From: Georhizobium profundi
GTDB taxonomy: Bacteria; Pseudomonadota; Alphaproteobacteria; Rhizobiales; Rhizobiaceae
Assembly: GCF_003952725.1 (NCBI RefSeq)
Contig: NZ_CP032509.1
Span: forward strand, 1,822,001 to 1,886,000
Direction: 5' to 3'
Length of the DNA stretch: 64,000 nucleotides
Position 1 is the stretch's first letter; the number at the start of each line of letters is the position of its first letter. A program made the position numbers and the translations under genes. The notes below the pieces were generated by a model. That model saw only the letters and a program-made list of their open reading frames with translations, was not told where the DNA came from and searched no databases. This document shows positions 8,314 through 17,067 of this stretch, piece by piece.

Positions 8314-9108
8314 ATGAAGCAGTATCAGGATCTTCTCGAGCACGTGCTGGAGATCGGCGTCGATCGCATGGATCGCACCGGAACCGGAACGCGTGCCGTG
8401 TTCGGCTACCAGATGCGCTACGATCTTGCCGAAGGCTTCCCGTTGCTGACGACGAAGAAGCTGCATCTGAAATCGATCGTCCATGAGCTGCTCTGGTTCC
8501 TCAAGGGCGACACCAACATCGCCTACCTCAAGGAAAATGGCGTTTCGATCTGGGATGCCTGGGCGGACGCGAATGGCGATCTTGGCCCGGTCTATGGCTA
8601 TCAGTGGCGCTCCTGGCCTAAGCCCGATGGCGGGCATGTCGACCAGATCGCCAACGTCATTCACCAGATCAAGACGAACCCCAATTCGCGCCGCCTGATC
8701 GTCTCGGCCTGGAATCCGGCGCTAGTCGACGAAATGGCTTTGCCGCCCTGTCACTGCCTGTTCCAGTTCTACGTGGCGGAGGGCAGGCTGTCCTGTCAGC
8801 TTTATCAACGGTCCGGCGACATCTTCCTCGGTGTGCCGTTCAACATCGCTTCCTATGCGCTGTTGACGATGATGATCGCGCAGGTCTGCGGACTGAAGCC
8901 CGGCGATTTCATTCACACGCTCGGCGACGCGCATCTTTATTCGGATCATTTCGAGCAGGCGCGCGAGCAGCTGCAGCGGGCGCCGCGGACATTGCCGAAG
9001 ATGGAGCTCAATCCGAGCGTCGATGATGTCTTCGCCTTCACCTTCGAGGATTTCACCCTGTCGGGCTACGATCCACATCCGCACATCCGCGCAAAGGTCG
9101 CCGTGTGA
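8314..9108 (+). CDS. thyA: Thymidylate synthase
   Basis: A 264-residue protein, the same length as Escherichia coli ThyA and alignable without gaps. It makes dTMP from dUMP with 5,10-methylenetetrahydrofolate. DRTGTGT (residues 22-28) binds phosphate, the nucleophile is Cys146 in PPCHC, and [13 protein letters not shown] and the C-terminus [12 protein letters not shown] are conserved. The ATG at 8314 is chosen over a GTG nine bases upstream because it gives the standard N-terminus. The stop overlaps the start of folA (GTGA), so the two enzymes of the thymidylate cycle are translationally coupled; DHFR regenerates the folate oxidised by ThyA. Confidence 0.97.
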   Translation: MKQYQDLLEHVLEIGVDRMDRTGTGTRAVFGYQMRYDLAEGFPLLTTKKLHLKSIVHELLWFLKGDTNIAYLKENGVSIWDAWADANGDLGPVYGYQWRSWPKPDGGHVDQIANVIHQIKTNPNSRRLIVSAWNPALVDEMALPPCHCLFQFYVAEGRLSCQLYQRSGDIFLGVPFNIASYALLTMMIAQVCGLKPGDFIHTLGDAHLYSDHFEQAREQLQRAPRTLPKMELNPSVDDVFAFTFEDFTLSGYDPHPHIRAKVAV

Positions 9109-9623
9109 CCGATCCGATCGTTTCCATCATCGTGGCCGTAGCTTCGAACGGCGTCATCGGCCGCTCGGGCGAAATGCCTTGGCGGTTGTCGACCGATCTC
9201 AAGCGGTTCAAATCGCTGACGATGGGCAAACCCATCATTATGGGGCGTCGCACCTATGAAACGATCGGGCGCGCGCTACCGGGCCGCACCAATATCGTCA
9301 TGACGCGGGACGACGCGTTCCATGCCGAAGGTGTGACCCGTGCAGGCGACATGCGCGAGGCTCTGCGCCTTGCCCGCCAGGTTGCCCATTCCGAACGCGC
9401 CGACGAAATCTTCATCATCGGCGGCGGCGAGATCTATGATCACGCATTGCCCTATGTCGACCGCCTGCATGTGACCCATGTGGAAGCGATGCCGGAGGGC
9501 GATACCCACTTTCCGGACATCGATGCCGAAGACTGGGAGTGTCTGGAAGAGGTTTCCATTCCCGTCGGGCCGTCGGATTCAGAGCCGACACGCTATGCGG
9601 TTTACCGTCGCAAGCAGCGCTAG
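9105..9623 (+). CDS. folA: Dihydrofolate reductase
   Basis: A 172-residue DHFR that reduces dihydrofolate with NADPH. The N-terminal strand [18 protein letters not shown], the [16 protein letters not shown] helix with its substrate-binding residues, the NADPH segment [14 protein letters not shown] and [12 protein letters not shown] near residue 105 are all in family order. The start is a GTG overlapping the thyA stop by four bases. The next gene, hflK, begins 163 bp downstream. Confidence 0.96.
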   Translation: MTDPIVSIIVAVASNGVIGRSGEMPWRLSTDLKRFKSLTMGKPIIMGRRTYETIGRALPGRTNIVMTRDDAFHAEGVTRAGDMREALRLARQVAHSERADEIFIIGGGEIYDHALPYVDRLHVTHVEAMPEGDTHFPDIDAEDWECLEEVSIPVGPSDSEPTRYAVYRRKQR

Positions 9624-9786
9624 ACACTGCGCTTGGCGGCCGAAATCGTCTGTAGCCGTTGGCCCCCCGCGTTGAAAGCGCGGCCAGTCACACCTATAAC
9701 GCATTTGAGACATAACGATAAAAATGCGTGTTCCGGCGTGTTGTTCCCAACAGCCGGCATGACGCTTCCAACAGAATGAGGACTGA

Positions 9787-10914
9787 ATGCCCTGGAGTAA
9801 TCAGAATGGCGGCGGCGGCCCTTGGGGCGGCGGTGGAGGAGGAGGCAACAACCAGGGCCCATGGGGTCAGGGGCCTCAACGTCCCAATGGTGGCGGCGGC
9901 GGTGGCGGCAATCGTCCGCCAGACCTCGAAGAAATTATTCGGCGTGGCCAGGATCGACTGAAGAACGCGATCCCGGGCGGCGGCGGGCCAAGCCCAGCCC
10001 TGTTCGGTCTGATCGGCGTCGGTCTCGTCGCGCTGTGGCTTTTCCAATCGATCTACACCGTCCAGCCGGATGAGCGCGGCATCGAGCTTCGCTTTGGTGC
10101 TCCCAAGGACGAAATGTCCATGCCCGGCCTGCACTTCCATTTCTGGCCTTTCGAAACGGTTGAGCGCGCCACGATCGTCGAGCGCCAGATCAACGTGGGC
10201 GGTGGCGATCAGGCCAACAGCACGCAGGGCCTGATGCTGACGGGCGACCAGAACATCGTCGATGTCCAGTTCTCGGTTCTCTATTCGGTGACCGACCCCG
10301 CGGCCTATCTCTTCAACCTGCAGCGCCCGGAAGAAACCCTGCGCCAGGTTGCCGAAAGCGCCATGCGTGAGATCGTCGGTCGCCGTCCTGCACAAGACGT
10401 TTTCCGTGACAATCGTGAAGCGATCGCTATGGAAGTCACCGATGTCATTCAGGTGACGATGGATCGTTATGGCTCCGGCATGTCCGTCAACACCGTTTCG
10501 ATCGAAGACGCGGCGCCGCCGCGTGAAGTGGCCGATGCGTTCGATGAAGTGCAGCGCGCCGAGCAGGACGAAGATCGTTTCGTCGAAGAGGCTAACCAGT
10601 ATGCGAACCAGCAACTCGGTCAGGCACGCGGTCAGGCCGCCCAGGTTCGCGAAGAGGCCGCAGCCTATCGCGATCAGGTCGTGAATGCTGCAGAAGGTGA
10701 AGCGCAGCGCTTCGTGTCGATCTACAATGAATATGCTGCCGCACCGGAAGTGACCCGCAAGCGCATGTTCCTCGAAACGATGGAAAACGTGTTCCGCGAT
10801 TCCAACAAGTTCATCGTCGAGCAGACCGGTGGTCAGGGCGTGGTTCCTTATCTGCCGCTGCCTGAGGTCAATCGCCAGGCACAGCAGTCGCAAAATCAGG
10901 GAGGGAACCAGTAA
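9787..10914 (+). CDS. hflK: HflK, FtsH protease modulator
   Basis: A 375-residue membrane protein. Residues 1-65 are cytosolic and very Gly-, Asn- and Pro-rich (runs of up to seven Gly), followed by one membrane segment at about 70-90, then the periplasmic SPFH/band-7 domain and a helical region rich in Gln, Ala and Glu. HflK and HflC form a large cage around FtsH and limit its attack on membrane proteins. The stop TAA shares its last base with the hflC start (TAATG), so the two are coupled. A Gly-rich N-terminus is normal for HflK. Confidence 0.96.
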   Translation: MPWSNQNGGGGPWGGGGGGGNNQGPWGQGPQRPNGGGGGGGNRPPDLEEIIRRGQDRLKNAIPGGGGPSPALFGLIGVGLVALWLFQSIYTVQPDERGIELRFGAPKDEMSMPGLHFHFWPFETVERATIVERQINVGGGDQANSTQGLMLTGDQNIVDVQFSVLYSVTDPAAYLFNLQRPEETLRQVAESAMREIVGRRPAQDVFRDNREAIAMEVTDVIQVTMDRYGSGMSVNTVSIEDAAPPREVADAFDEVQRAEQDEDRFVEEANQYANQQLGQARGQAAQVREEAAAYRDQVVNAAEGEAQRFVSIYNEYAAAPEVTRKRMFLETMENVFRDSNKFIVEQTGGQGVVPYLPLPEVNRQAQQSQNQGGNQ

Positions 10915-11939
10915 TGGGCAACAAGCTTCCCGCTATCATTATCGTCCTGGCGGTCGTCGTTTTCGCGGTGTTCTCGTCCATCTTCGTCGTGAACGAGCGC
11001 GAGCAGGCCATCGTCGCCCGCTTCGGTGAAATTCGCGCGGTGCACACCGAGCCTGGTCTGTATTTCAAACTGCCGTTCACTTTCGCCGGTGCCGACACGG
11101 TACAGTTCGTCGAAGACCGCGCCATGCGCTTCGATCTGGACGACATCCGCGTTCAGGTCTCCGGTGGTGCGTTCTACGATGTCGACGCCTTCGTCGTTTA
11201 CCGCATCCAGGACGCCGAGCGTTTCCGCCAGGCAGTATCGGCCGACATCGTTTCGGCGGAAGCCCGTCTGAGAACGCGTCTCGATTCAGCTCTGCGTCGG
11301 GCCTACGGTCTCCGCGGCTTCGAAGCGGCTCTTTCCGAAGAGCGGCAATCCATGATGGACGAAGTCGCTTCGCAGCTTCGCACGGACGCCGAGAATCTGG
11401 GTCTTCGCATCGAGGACGTCCGTATCCGCCGGACCGACCTGACGCAGCAGGTCTCTCAGCAGACCTACGAGCGCATGATCGCCGAGCGTCTGGCCGAAGC
11501 AGAACTGATCCGCGCCCGCGGTCGGGAAGGGGCGCAGCGTCTGCGTGCCGTTGCCGATCGTCAGGTCGTCGAGATCGTTTCGGAAGCGACCCGTGACTCC
11601 GAAATCCTTCGAGGTGAGGGCGACGCGGAACGAAACCGCATCTACGCCGAAGCCTATTCGCGCGACGAAGACTTCTTCGATTTCTATCGCTCGATGTCGG
11701 CGTATGCGGTTTCGCTGAGCCAGGACTCGGACACGACCATGGTGCTGTCGCCGGATTCGGAGTTCTTCCGCTACTTCCGCGATGCGTCCGGCGGCACGGT
11801 TCCCGTCGCCAGCGGCGCCCAGCAGCCTGTCACGCAGCCTGCCGACGAAGGTGCGGATGCTGCGGGCGATGCCGCCGCAGCGCCTCAGCCGTCGACACCG
11901 CCGGTCGCAATCGAGCCTTCGACAGGCGCGACCGAGTAA
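10914..11939 (+). CDS. hflC: HflC, FtsH protease modulator
   Basis: A 341-residue SPFH protein with an N-terminal membrane segment (about residues 4-24, AIIIVLAVVVFAVFSSIFVV) followed by NEREQAIVARFGEI, the usual HflC opening. The helical region with EAELIRARGREGAQRLRAVAD is the typical SPFH coiled part. The last 40 residues are an Ala/Pro-rich tail with no clear fold. It starts on the last base of the hflK stop and works with it in the FtsH-HflKC complex. Confidence 0.96.
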   Translation: MGNKLPAIIIVLAVVVFAVFSSIFVVNEREQAIVARFGEIRAVHTEPGLYFKLPFTFAGADTVQFVEDRAMRFDLDDIRVQVSGGAFYDVDAFVVYRIQDAERFRQAVSADIVSAEARLRTRLDSALRRAYGLRGFEAALSEERQSMMDEVASQLRTDAENLGLRIEDVRIRRTDLTQQVSQQTYERMIAERLAEAELIRARGREGAQRLRAVADRQVVEIVSEATRDSEILRGEGDAERNRIYAEAYSRDEDFFDFYRSMSAYAVSLSQDSDTTMVLSPDSEFFRYFRDASGGTVPVASGAQQPVTQPADEGADAAGDAAAAPQPSTPPVAIEPSTGATE

Positions 11940-11948
11940 ACGGGCAAA

Positions 11949-12134
11949 ATGAGCGATCTGCTCGTCGGCATAGGCCTCGTCCTCGTCATCGAGGGTCTGG
12001 TCTATGCTGCAGCCCCCACCGCCATGCGTAAAATGGCCGAACGATTGCCGGAGCTGTCTGATCAGACGCTCCGGCTTTCCGGTATTGTGGCGCTTGCTGC
12101 AGGCGTCTTTGTGATCTGGCTTGTTCGCGGCTGA
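11949..12134 (+). CDS. DUF2065 small membrane protein
   Basis: A 61-residue protein with two membrane segments (about 4-22 and 43-60) and the basic hairpin AMRKMAERLPELSDQTLR between, the pattern of DUF2065 (YjeT-like). It begins nine bases after hflC, and DUF2065 genes recur next to hflKC and a Deg protease in rhizobial genomes, which suggests a link to membrane protein quality control. Its molecular role is not known. Confidence 0.88.
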   Translation: MSDLLVGIGLVLVIEGLVYAAAPTAMRKMAERLPELSDQTLRLSGIVALAAGVFVIWLVRG

Positions 12135-12150
12135 CGCGACGAAGCCCTAT

Positions 12151-12166
12151 TTCCGCCGCGGCGGAA
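12151..12166. repeat. Perfect 16-bp palindrome upstream of degP
   Basis: TTCCGCCGCGGCGGAA is a perfect dyad 63 bp before the degP start. It has no loop, so it fits a protein-binding site better than a terminator; no regulator is identifiable from the window. Confidence 0.35.
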
Positions 12167-12228
12167 TGAACTATTATACCCATGCAACCGGCAGGCTCGC
12201 CGGATGCAATCGCAGGGAGAAGGCGGCA

Positions 12229-13740
12229 ATGACCCACACGATCAGCGTAGCATCGAGATGGGCGCGTTCGCTCTCGCTTCTCGCAGCCGTCTCGATTCTT
12301 GCGAGCCCCGTCGCAGCGCAGGAAATGGCGGACCCCGTTCCGCCGCGCGCACCCGTCGATGGCCCTGCCTCGGTGGCGGACCTTGCGGAAGGCCTTCTCG
12401 ATTCCGTCGTCAACATTTCGACATCGCAGCGCGTCAGCGACGACGAGTCATCGCCGATGCCGCAAATTCCGGAGGGGTCTCCCTTCGAGGATTTCTTCAA
12501 CGATTTCTTCGGTGAGGAAAACGGGCAGACGCCGCCGGTTCCGCGCTCCCGCCGCGTCAATTCCCTCGGATCAGGCTTCGTCATTTCCGCTGACGGCTTG
12601 ATCGTCACCAACAATCACGTGATCGAGCAGTCCGACGACATCGAGGTGAATTTCGCCGACGGCACTTCGCTTTCGGCTGAAATCGTGGGCACCGATCCGC
12701 AAACCGATCTCGCGCTGTTGCGCGTCGAGCCGGCCGAGCCGCTCGACCATGTCGAATTCGGCGATTCCGATGCCATGCGCATCGGCGACTGGGTCATGGC
12801 GATCGGCAACCCGTTCGGTCTCGGCGGGTCGGTTTCCATCGGCATCGTGTCAGCACGCGGCCGCGACATCAATGCCGGCCCATACGATGACTTCATCCAG
12901 ACGGACGCGGCCATCAACCGGGGCAATTCCGGCGGCCCGCTGTTCAACATGCGCGGCGAAGTCATCGGCATCAACACGGCGATCATATCGCCAACCGGTG
13001 GATCCATCGGCATCGGCTTTTCCGTTCCCGCCGATCTTGCCGTCAATGTTATCAATCAGCTGCGCGATTTCGGCGAGACTCGCCGTGGCTGGCTCGGCGT
13101 TCGAATCCAGCCAGTGACCAGCGAGATTGCGGAAAGCCTCGACATGGACCGCGCGCGCGGCGCCCTCGTGGCGGGCGTGATCAACGGTGGACCGGTCGAC
13201 GACGGCACGATTGAACCCGGCGACGTCATTCTCGAATTTGATGGTCGCCCCATCAACGACATGCGCGATCTACCGCGCATCGTGGCCGAAAGCCCGGTGG
13301 GCGACGTGGTCGACGTGCTGATCCTGCGCAATGGCGAGGAGCAGACTGTCGAGGTTACGCTGGGTCGACTGGAAAGCGGTCAGGAACAGGCCGAACTCGG
13401 CACCGAAGGCGAAGAGAATGGCGAGGAGGAGCAGAGCGCCACGCTCGATGTGCTCGGGCTGACGCTCAGCGCATTGGATGATGAGCAGCGCGACGCCTTC
13501 GGCATCGATGCCGCCGTCAACGGTGTGCTGATCGCTGACGTGTCCGAAGGTTCGGAAGCGGAAGAGAAGGGTGTCGTCGCCGGCGAAGTGATCGTCGAGA
13601 TCGCCCAGGAAACTATGGCGACGCCGGCGGATGTCGAGGCGCGCATTTCCGAGCTGCGCGAAGAAGGGCGTCGCAACGCGCTGTTGATGGTGGCGCAGGC
13701 AGATGGAACGCTGCGTTTCGTGACTTTGCGAATGGACTGA
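12229..13740 (+). CDS. degP: Do family periplasmic serine protease (DegP/DegQ type)
   Basis: A 503-residue HtrA protease. A signal peptide ends near residue 30 (ASPVAAQ). The trypsin-like domain has the triad His130 (TNNHVIEQ), Asp160 (TDLALL) and Ser234 (RGNSGGPL). Two PDZ domains follow, separated by an acidic linker of Glu and Gln at about residues 380-405. It degrades or refolds damaged envelope proteins. The frame is open further upstream, but ATG 12229 has a GGGAGAAGG site and begins the signal peptide. It ends the hflKC cluster, which groups membrane and periplasmic quality control. Confidence 0.95.
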   Translation: MTHTISVASRWARSLSLLAAVSILASPVAAQEMADPVPPRAPVDGPASVADLAEGLLDSVVNISTSQRVSDDESSPMPQIPEGSPFEDFFNDFFGEENGQTPPVPRSRRVNSLGSGFVISADGLIVTNNHVIEQSDDIEVNFADGTSLSAEIVGTDPQTDLALLRVEPAEPLDHVEFGDSDAMRIGDWVMAIGNPFGLGGSVSIGIVSARGRDINAGPYDDFIQTDAAINRGNSGGPLFNMRGEVIGINTAIISPTGGSIGIGFSVPADLAVNVINQLRDFGETRRGWLGVRIQPVTSEIAESLDMDRARGALVAGVINGGPVDDGTIEPGDVILEFDGRPINDMRDLPRIVAESPVGDVVDVLILRNGEEQTVEVTLGRLESGQEQAELGTEGEENGEEEQSATLDVLGLTLSALDDEQRDAFGIDAAVNGVLIADVSEGSEAEEKGVVAGEVIVEIAQETMATPADVEARISELREEGRRNALLMVAQADGTLRFVTLRMD

Positions 13741-13773
13741 GCCGGGTTCGGAAGGATCGACGGGAGCCTGCCG

Positions 13774-14349
13774 TCAGGAGCCGGAATTAGTCCAACGCTC
13801 GGCCCACTCGTCCCTGGTGATGCGATAGACGACGCATCGGCGCAGATGCGCCAATTCATCCGGAATGCCGGGATAGTCGAACGTGTATTCCGGCAATGCC
13901 TGCATGCCGATCTTGCGCATCACGCCGGTGGAGGCATGATTGTCGTGGACGGCGTAGGACATGATCTCGCCGAGGCGCAGGGTCTCGAAACCATATCGCA
14001 GCCAGGCCTGCGCCGCCTCGCTGGCATAACCCTTTCGCCATGACCGCTCGACGAGCCGCCACCCGATTTCAACGCATTGCTCGGCATAGTGGGGCAGGCT
14101 GGAGCACGGCCTGATGCCGGCGAACCCAATCGGCTCTCCTGTCGCCTTCACGGTCACCGCACCGAAGCCGTAGCCAAGCTCGTCGATCTCCGCCCTGATC
14201 TCGTCCATCTTCGCATCGGCCTCGGCGCGGTTGCGCCGAAACTCGAAGAACCGCATGACGGCTTCGTCCGAGTTGATCTCGTGAAAGAGCGCGCGGTCGC
14301 TGTCGACCCAATTGCGGAGGATGAGGCGGTCGGTCTCGATGGGCGTCAT
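13774..14349 (-). CDS. GNAT family N-acetyltransferase (RimJ/RimL type)
   Basis: A 191-residue acetyltransferase of the RimJ/RimL-like branch: ETDRLILRNWVDSDRALF at the N-terminus, GFAGIRPCSSLPHY and the acetyl-CoA-binding part EIGWRLVERSWRKGYASEA. The ending NDHASTGVMRKIGM is the usual motif 'N..S..v..KiGM'. Substrates of this branch are often ribosomal proteins or small amines; which applies here cannot be told. Its ATG overlaps the serB stop by four bases (ATGA), so the two genes are coupled on the minus strand. Confidence 0.88.
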   Translation of the reverse strand: MTPIETDRLILRNWVDSDRALFHEINSDEAVMRFFEFRRNRAEADAKMDEIRAEIDELGYGFGAVTVKATGEPIGFAGIRPCSSLPHYAEQCVEIGWRLVERSWRKGYASEAAQAWLRYGFETLRLGEIMSYAVHDNHASTGVMRKIGMQALPEYTFDYPGIPDELAHLRRCVVYRITRDEWAERWTNSGS

Positions 14350-15233
14350 GTGACGAAATCCGTCTTCCGATAGCCCTGCATGTAGAGGAGGGCGGTGAGG
14401 TCGCCGTGGTTGATGCGGTGGCGCGCGCGCTCGGCGACCGCGGGTTTGGCGTGAAGTGCTACGCCTGCGCCGGCCCGCTCGATCATGGCGAGATCGTTCG
14501 CACCATCGCCGACGGCCATCGCATCTTCGGTCTCGATGCCGCGTGCCTCGCAGAGTTCCAGAAGTGCATCGAGCTTCGCCTGCTGGCCGAGGATCGGCTC
14601 CTGGACGGCGCCGACGAGAAGGCCATCGGCATCCAAGAGCACATTGGCGCGGTTCTCATCGAAACCGAGCATGTTGGCGACGGGGCCGGTAAAAGCGGTG
14701 AAGCCGCCCGACACCAGCGCGGCGTAGCCACCATAGTGCTTCATCGTCGCGATCAGTTCCCGGCCGCCGGGCGTCAGCGTGATACGCTCGGCGATCACCT
14801 TTTCGACCACCGAAACCGGCAGGCCCTTCAGGAGCGCCACGCGTTCGCGCAGTGCCGGCTCGAACGCGATTTCGCCGTTCATGGCACGTGCCGTGATGGC
14901 CGCGACCTTGTCCTTCAGGCCGAGCTCGTCGGCCAGCTCGTCGATGCATTCCTGGCCGATCATCGTGGAATCCATGTCCGCCAGGAGGAGGCTTTTCCGA
15001 CGGGTTTCGGTGATCTGCACGACCACATCGATCGGCGCATCACCAATCATCGAAGCCAGAATGGACTCGGCGTCGGCCTTGTCGTGTCCGTCACGCAATG
15101 CGATATCGCAGGCGATCCCGTCGGCAAGCCAATAGAGGCCGGCAGCCGAGAGGCGCTCGGCAGCAGCTTCTGCGAGAGACGGGGTGAGGACCGGCCTTGA
15201 GGGCGCAGCAATCAGCGTGGCGACAAGGGCCAT
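14346..15233 (-). CDS. serB: Phosphoserine phosphatase
   Basis: A 295-residue HAD-superfamily enzyme catalysing the last step of serine synthesis, phosphoserine to serine. The catalytic DMDST motif (Asp86 nucleophile, Asp88 acid/base) follows an N-terminal ACT-like region of about 75 residues. Further motifs are VSGGFTAF (motif II Ser), the Lys in QQAKLDAL and GDGANDLAMIERAG (metal-binding Asp pair). The length fits the SerB type with N-terminal extension. It is divergent from miaA with a 23 bp gap between start codons, so the promoters must overlap. Confidence 0.96.
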   Translation of the reverse strand: MALVATLIAAPSRPVLTPSLAEAAAERLSAAGLYWLADGIACDIALRDGHDKADAESILASMIGDAPIDVVVQITETRRKSLLLADMDSTMIGQECIDELADELGLKDKVAAITARAMNGEIAFEPALRERVALLKGLPVSVVEKVIAERITLTPGGRELIATMKHYGGYAALVSGGFTAFTGPVANMLGFDENRANVLLDADGLLVGAVQEPILGQQAKLDALLELCEARGIETEDAMAVGDGANDLAMIERAGAGVALHAKPAVAERARHRINHGDLTALLYMQGYRKTDFVT

Positions 15234-15256
15234 CGATACAGAACTCCGGGGGACAG

Positions 15257-16153
15257 ATGGATGCGATCCTGATAGCGGGGCCGACGGCCAGCGGCAAGTC
15301 GGCGCTGGCGCTGGATCTGGCCGAGCGGATCGGCGGCGTGGTCGTGAATGCCGATTCCATGCAGGTCTATGGCGCGCTTCATGTCCTCACCGCACGCCCG
15401 AGCCAGGCCGATACCGAGCAGGTGGAGCACCGCCTCTATGGACACCGGCCGGCGGATCAGGCCTATTCGACCGGTGAGTGGATGCGCGAGGCCGCCGAAG
15501 TGATTGCCGATGTGCATGCGCGCGGCAAAGTCCCGATCGTCATTGGCGGCACGGGCCTTTATTTCGAGGCGCTCCTGGGTGGGCTGGCGACGATGCCGGA
15601 CATTCCCGAACCAATCCGCACGGCGCGTCGCGCCGAGCTGCTGGCAAACGGCCCGGCAGGCATGCATCGCGAGCTTGCACTGAGAGATGGAGAGACGGCG
15701 GCACGCCTTTCGCCTAATGACGGCCAGCGGATCGCACGCGCACTGGAAGTTCTGGATGCGACCGGTAAGTCGATCAGCGTCCTGCAGGCAGCGCGCGGGG
15801 AGCCGGTTCTCAATGCTGGGGACACCCGCCGCATTCTCCTGATGCCCGAGCGCGACATTCTGACCGACCGCATCGATCGCCGGTTCAGGCAGATGGTCGA
15901 GGGTGGCGCGCTGGATGAGGTGCGAGGACTGCTCGACCTGCATCTTGATCCGTCGATGCCAGCGATGAAGGCGATCGGCGTGCCGGAGCTTGCCGCGCAT
16001 CTTGGTGGCACCCTCGATCTCGAAAGCGCGATTCATCAGGGTGCGGCGGCGACACGGCGCTATGCGAAGCGGCAGACGACGTGGTTCCGCAATCGCTTTT
16101 CTGAGGACTGGCACCGGAATTCCAGCCCGACACTTAGCAATGTCGATCTGTAA
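15257..16153 (+). CDS. miaA: tRNA dimethylallyltransferase
   Basis: A 298-residue enzyme that adds dimethylallyl to A37 of tRNAs reading UNN codons. The P-loop GPTASGKS is at residues 8-15, followed by NADSMQVYGALHVLTARPS (substrate-binding Asp and Ser), and IGGTGLYFEALLGGL. The C-terminal part has AMKAIGVPEL and RRYAKRQTTWFRNR, all family signatures. The frame is open 60 bases further upstream, but ATG 15257 has a GGGGGA site and gives the standard N-terminus. Confidence 0.96.
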   Translation: MDAILIAGPTASGKSALALDLAERIGGVVVNADSMQVYGALHVLTARPSQADTEQVEHRLYGHRPADQAYSTGEWMREAAEVIADVHARGKVPIVIGGTGLYFEALLGGLATMPDIPEPIRTARRAELLANGPAGMHRELALRDGETAARLSPNDGQRIARALEVLDATGKSISVLQAARGEPVLNAGDTRRILLMPERDILTDRIDRRFRQMVEGGALDEVRGLLDLHLDPSMPAMKAIGVPELAAHLGGTLDLESAIHQGAAATRRYAKRQTTWFRNRFSEDWHRNSSPTLSNVDL

Positions 16154-16227
16154 TTAATCCTAAGACAACCAACTGCCGGTAGCCTTTAGTTTTAAAAGCG
16201 CTGGCACGAGAGGAGTCCGTTAGGCCG

Positions 16228-17007
16228 ATGCGTCTGCACAAAGCAGAGCTGCTGTTCTTTTTCCTGGTCATCCTGATTGGATTGACCGGGTTTTTCAGCT
16301 GGAGCGCGTTTCGGCATGTGGACTCGTTCGTCGCTCAGGCGCGGATCGCCGACATCGACCTGATCTACCGCTTCACCTTTCTCAGCGCCGTCTTTGCTGG
16401 CCTGGCAATCGTTTGCGGTGTTTTTCTCGTCTATCCAATGATCTGGCACGGCCTGCGCGAGCAAGGTGAACTGCGCCGGATGACGGCGTCTCTCAGCGCG
16501 CGGTCGCAAACGCTGGAATATGCGGCGGTGACAGATCCGCTGACCGGCCTCTACAACCGCCGCTATTTCGATGACGCCCTCAATGAGTATCTCCTGGCGT
16601 TTCGCGATATCGAAAAGCCGATGGGCATGATCCTGCTCGACATCGATCATTTCAAGCAGGTGAATGACACCCATGGCCATGATGTGGGCGACGAGGTCCT
16701 GCGCCAGATCGCGGCATGTCTCGCCGATTTCACGCGCTACCATGATGTGGTCGCCAGGCTCGGCGGTGAAGAGTTCGCTATCCTGTCGCCGAACGTCAAT
16801 TCAAGCCAGCTCTACGGCCTTGCCGATCGTGTCCGCACCGCGATCGGGTCGCTGAAGGTCGGCACTGGAAACGTGACCCTGCGCATTACGGTCAGTGCCG
16901 GCGTCGCATTGTGGGATGGCCAGGAAAGCGGCGAGCATCTCTACAAGCGCGCCGATGCGCAGCTTTACGAAGCCAAGCGGCAGGGCCGCAACCGCGTCTG
17001 CGCCTGA
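16228..17007 (+). CDS. Diguanylate cyclase with two membrane segments
   Basis: A 259-residue protein with two N-terminal membrane segments (about 8-28 and 47-69) enclosing a short periplasmic loop, a coiled stretch and a GGDEF domain. The active site is GGEEF (179-183), which is competent for c-di-GMP synthesis, and the inhibitory I-site RYHD (170-173) stands five residues before it, so product feedback is likely. LDIDHFKQVNDTHGHDVGDEVL is the magnesium-binding part, quoted here in two pieces LDIDHFKQVND and THGHDVGDEVL. The sensory input, if any, would have to be the short loop. Confidence 0.93.
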   Translation: MRLHKAELLFFFLVILIGLTGFFSWSAFRHVDSFVAQARIADIDLIYRFTFLSAVFAGLAIVCGVFLVYPMIWHGLREQGELRRMTASLSARSQTLEYAAVTDPLTGLYNRRYFDDALNEYLLAFRDIEKPMGMILLDIDHFKQVNDTHGHDVGDEVLRQIAACLADFTRYHDVVARLGGEEFAILSPNVNSSQLYGLADRVRTAIGSLKVGTGNVTLRITVSAGVALWDGQESGEHLYKRADAQLYEAKRQGRNRVCA

Positions 17008-17037
17008 TCTTCTTAGAATATAAATGATGGTGCAGCG

Positions 17038-17061
17038 CGAGGCAGGTTTCGTCCTGCCTCG
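17038..17061. terminator. Hairpin between convergent genes
   Basis: CGAGGCAGG and CCTGCCTCG pair over nine bases around a six-base loop, in the 60 bp gap between the convergent diguanylate cyclase and HerA-type genes. It lacks a clear T-run on either side, so its termination strength is uncertain. Confidence 0.5.
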
Positions 17062-17067
17062 ATCGAC

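Noticed and set aside
9694..10893. A 399-codon minus-strand frame opposite hflK
   Set aside because: It covers hflK exactly in antisense and resembles no protein.
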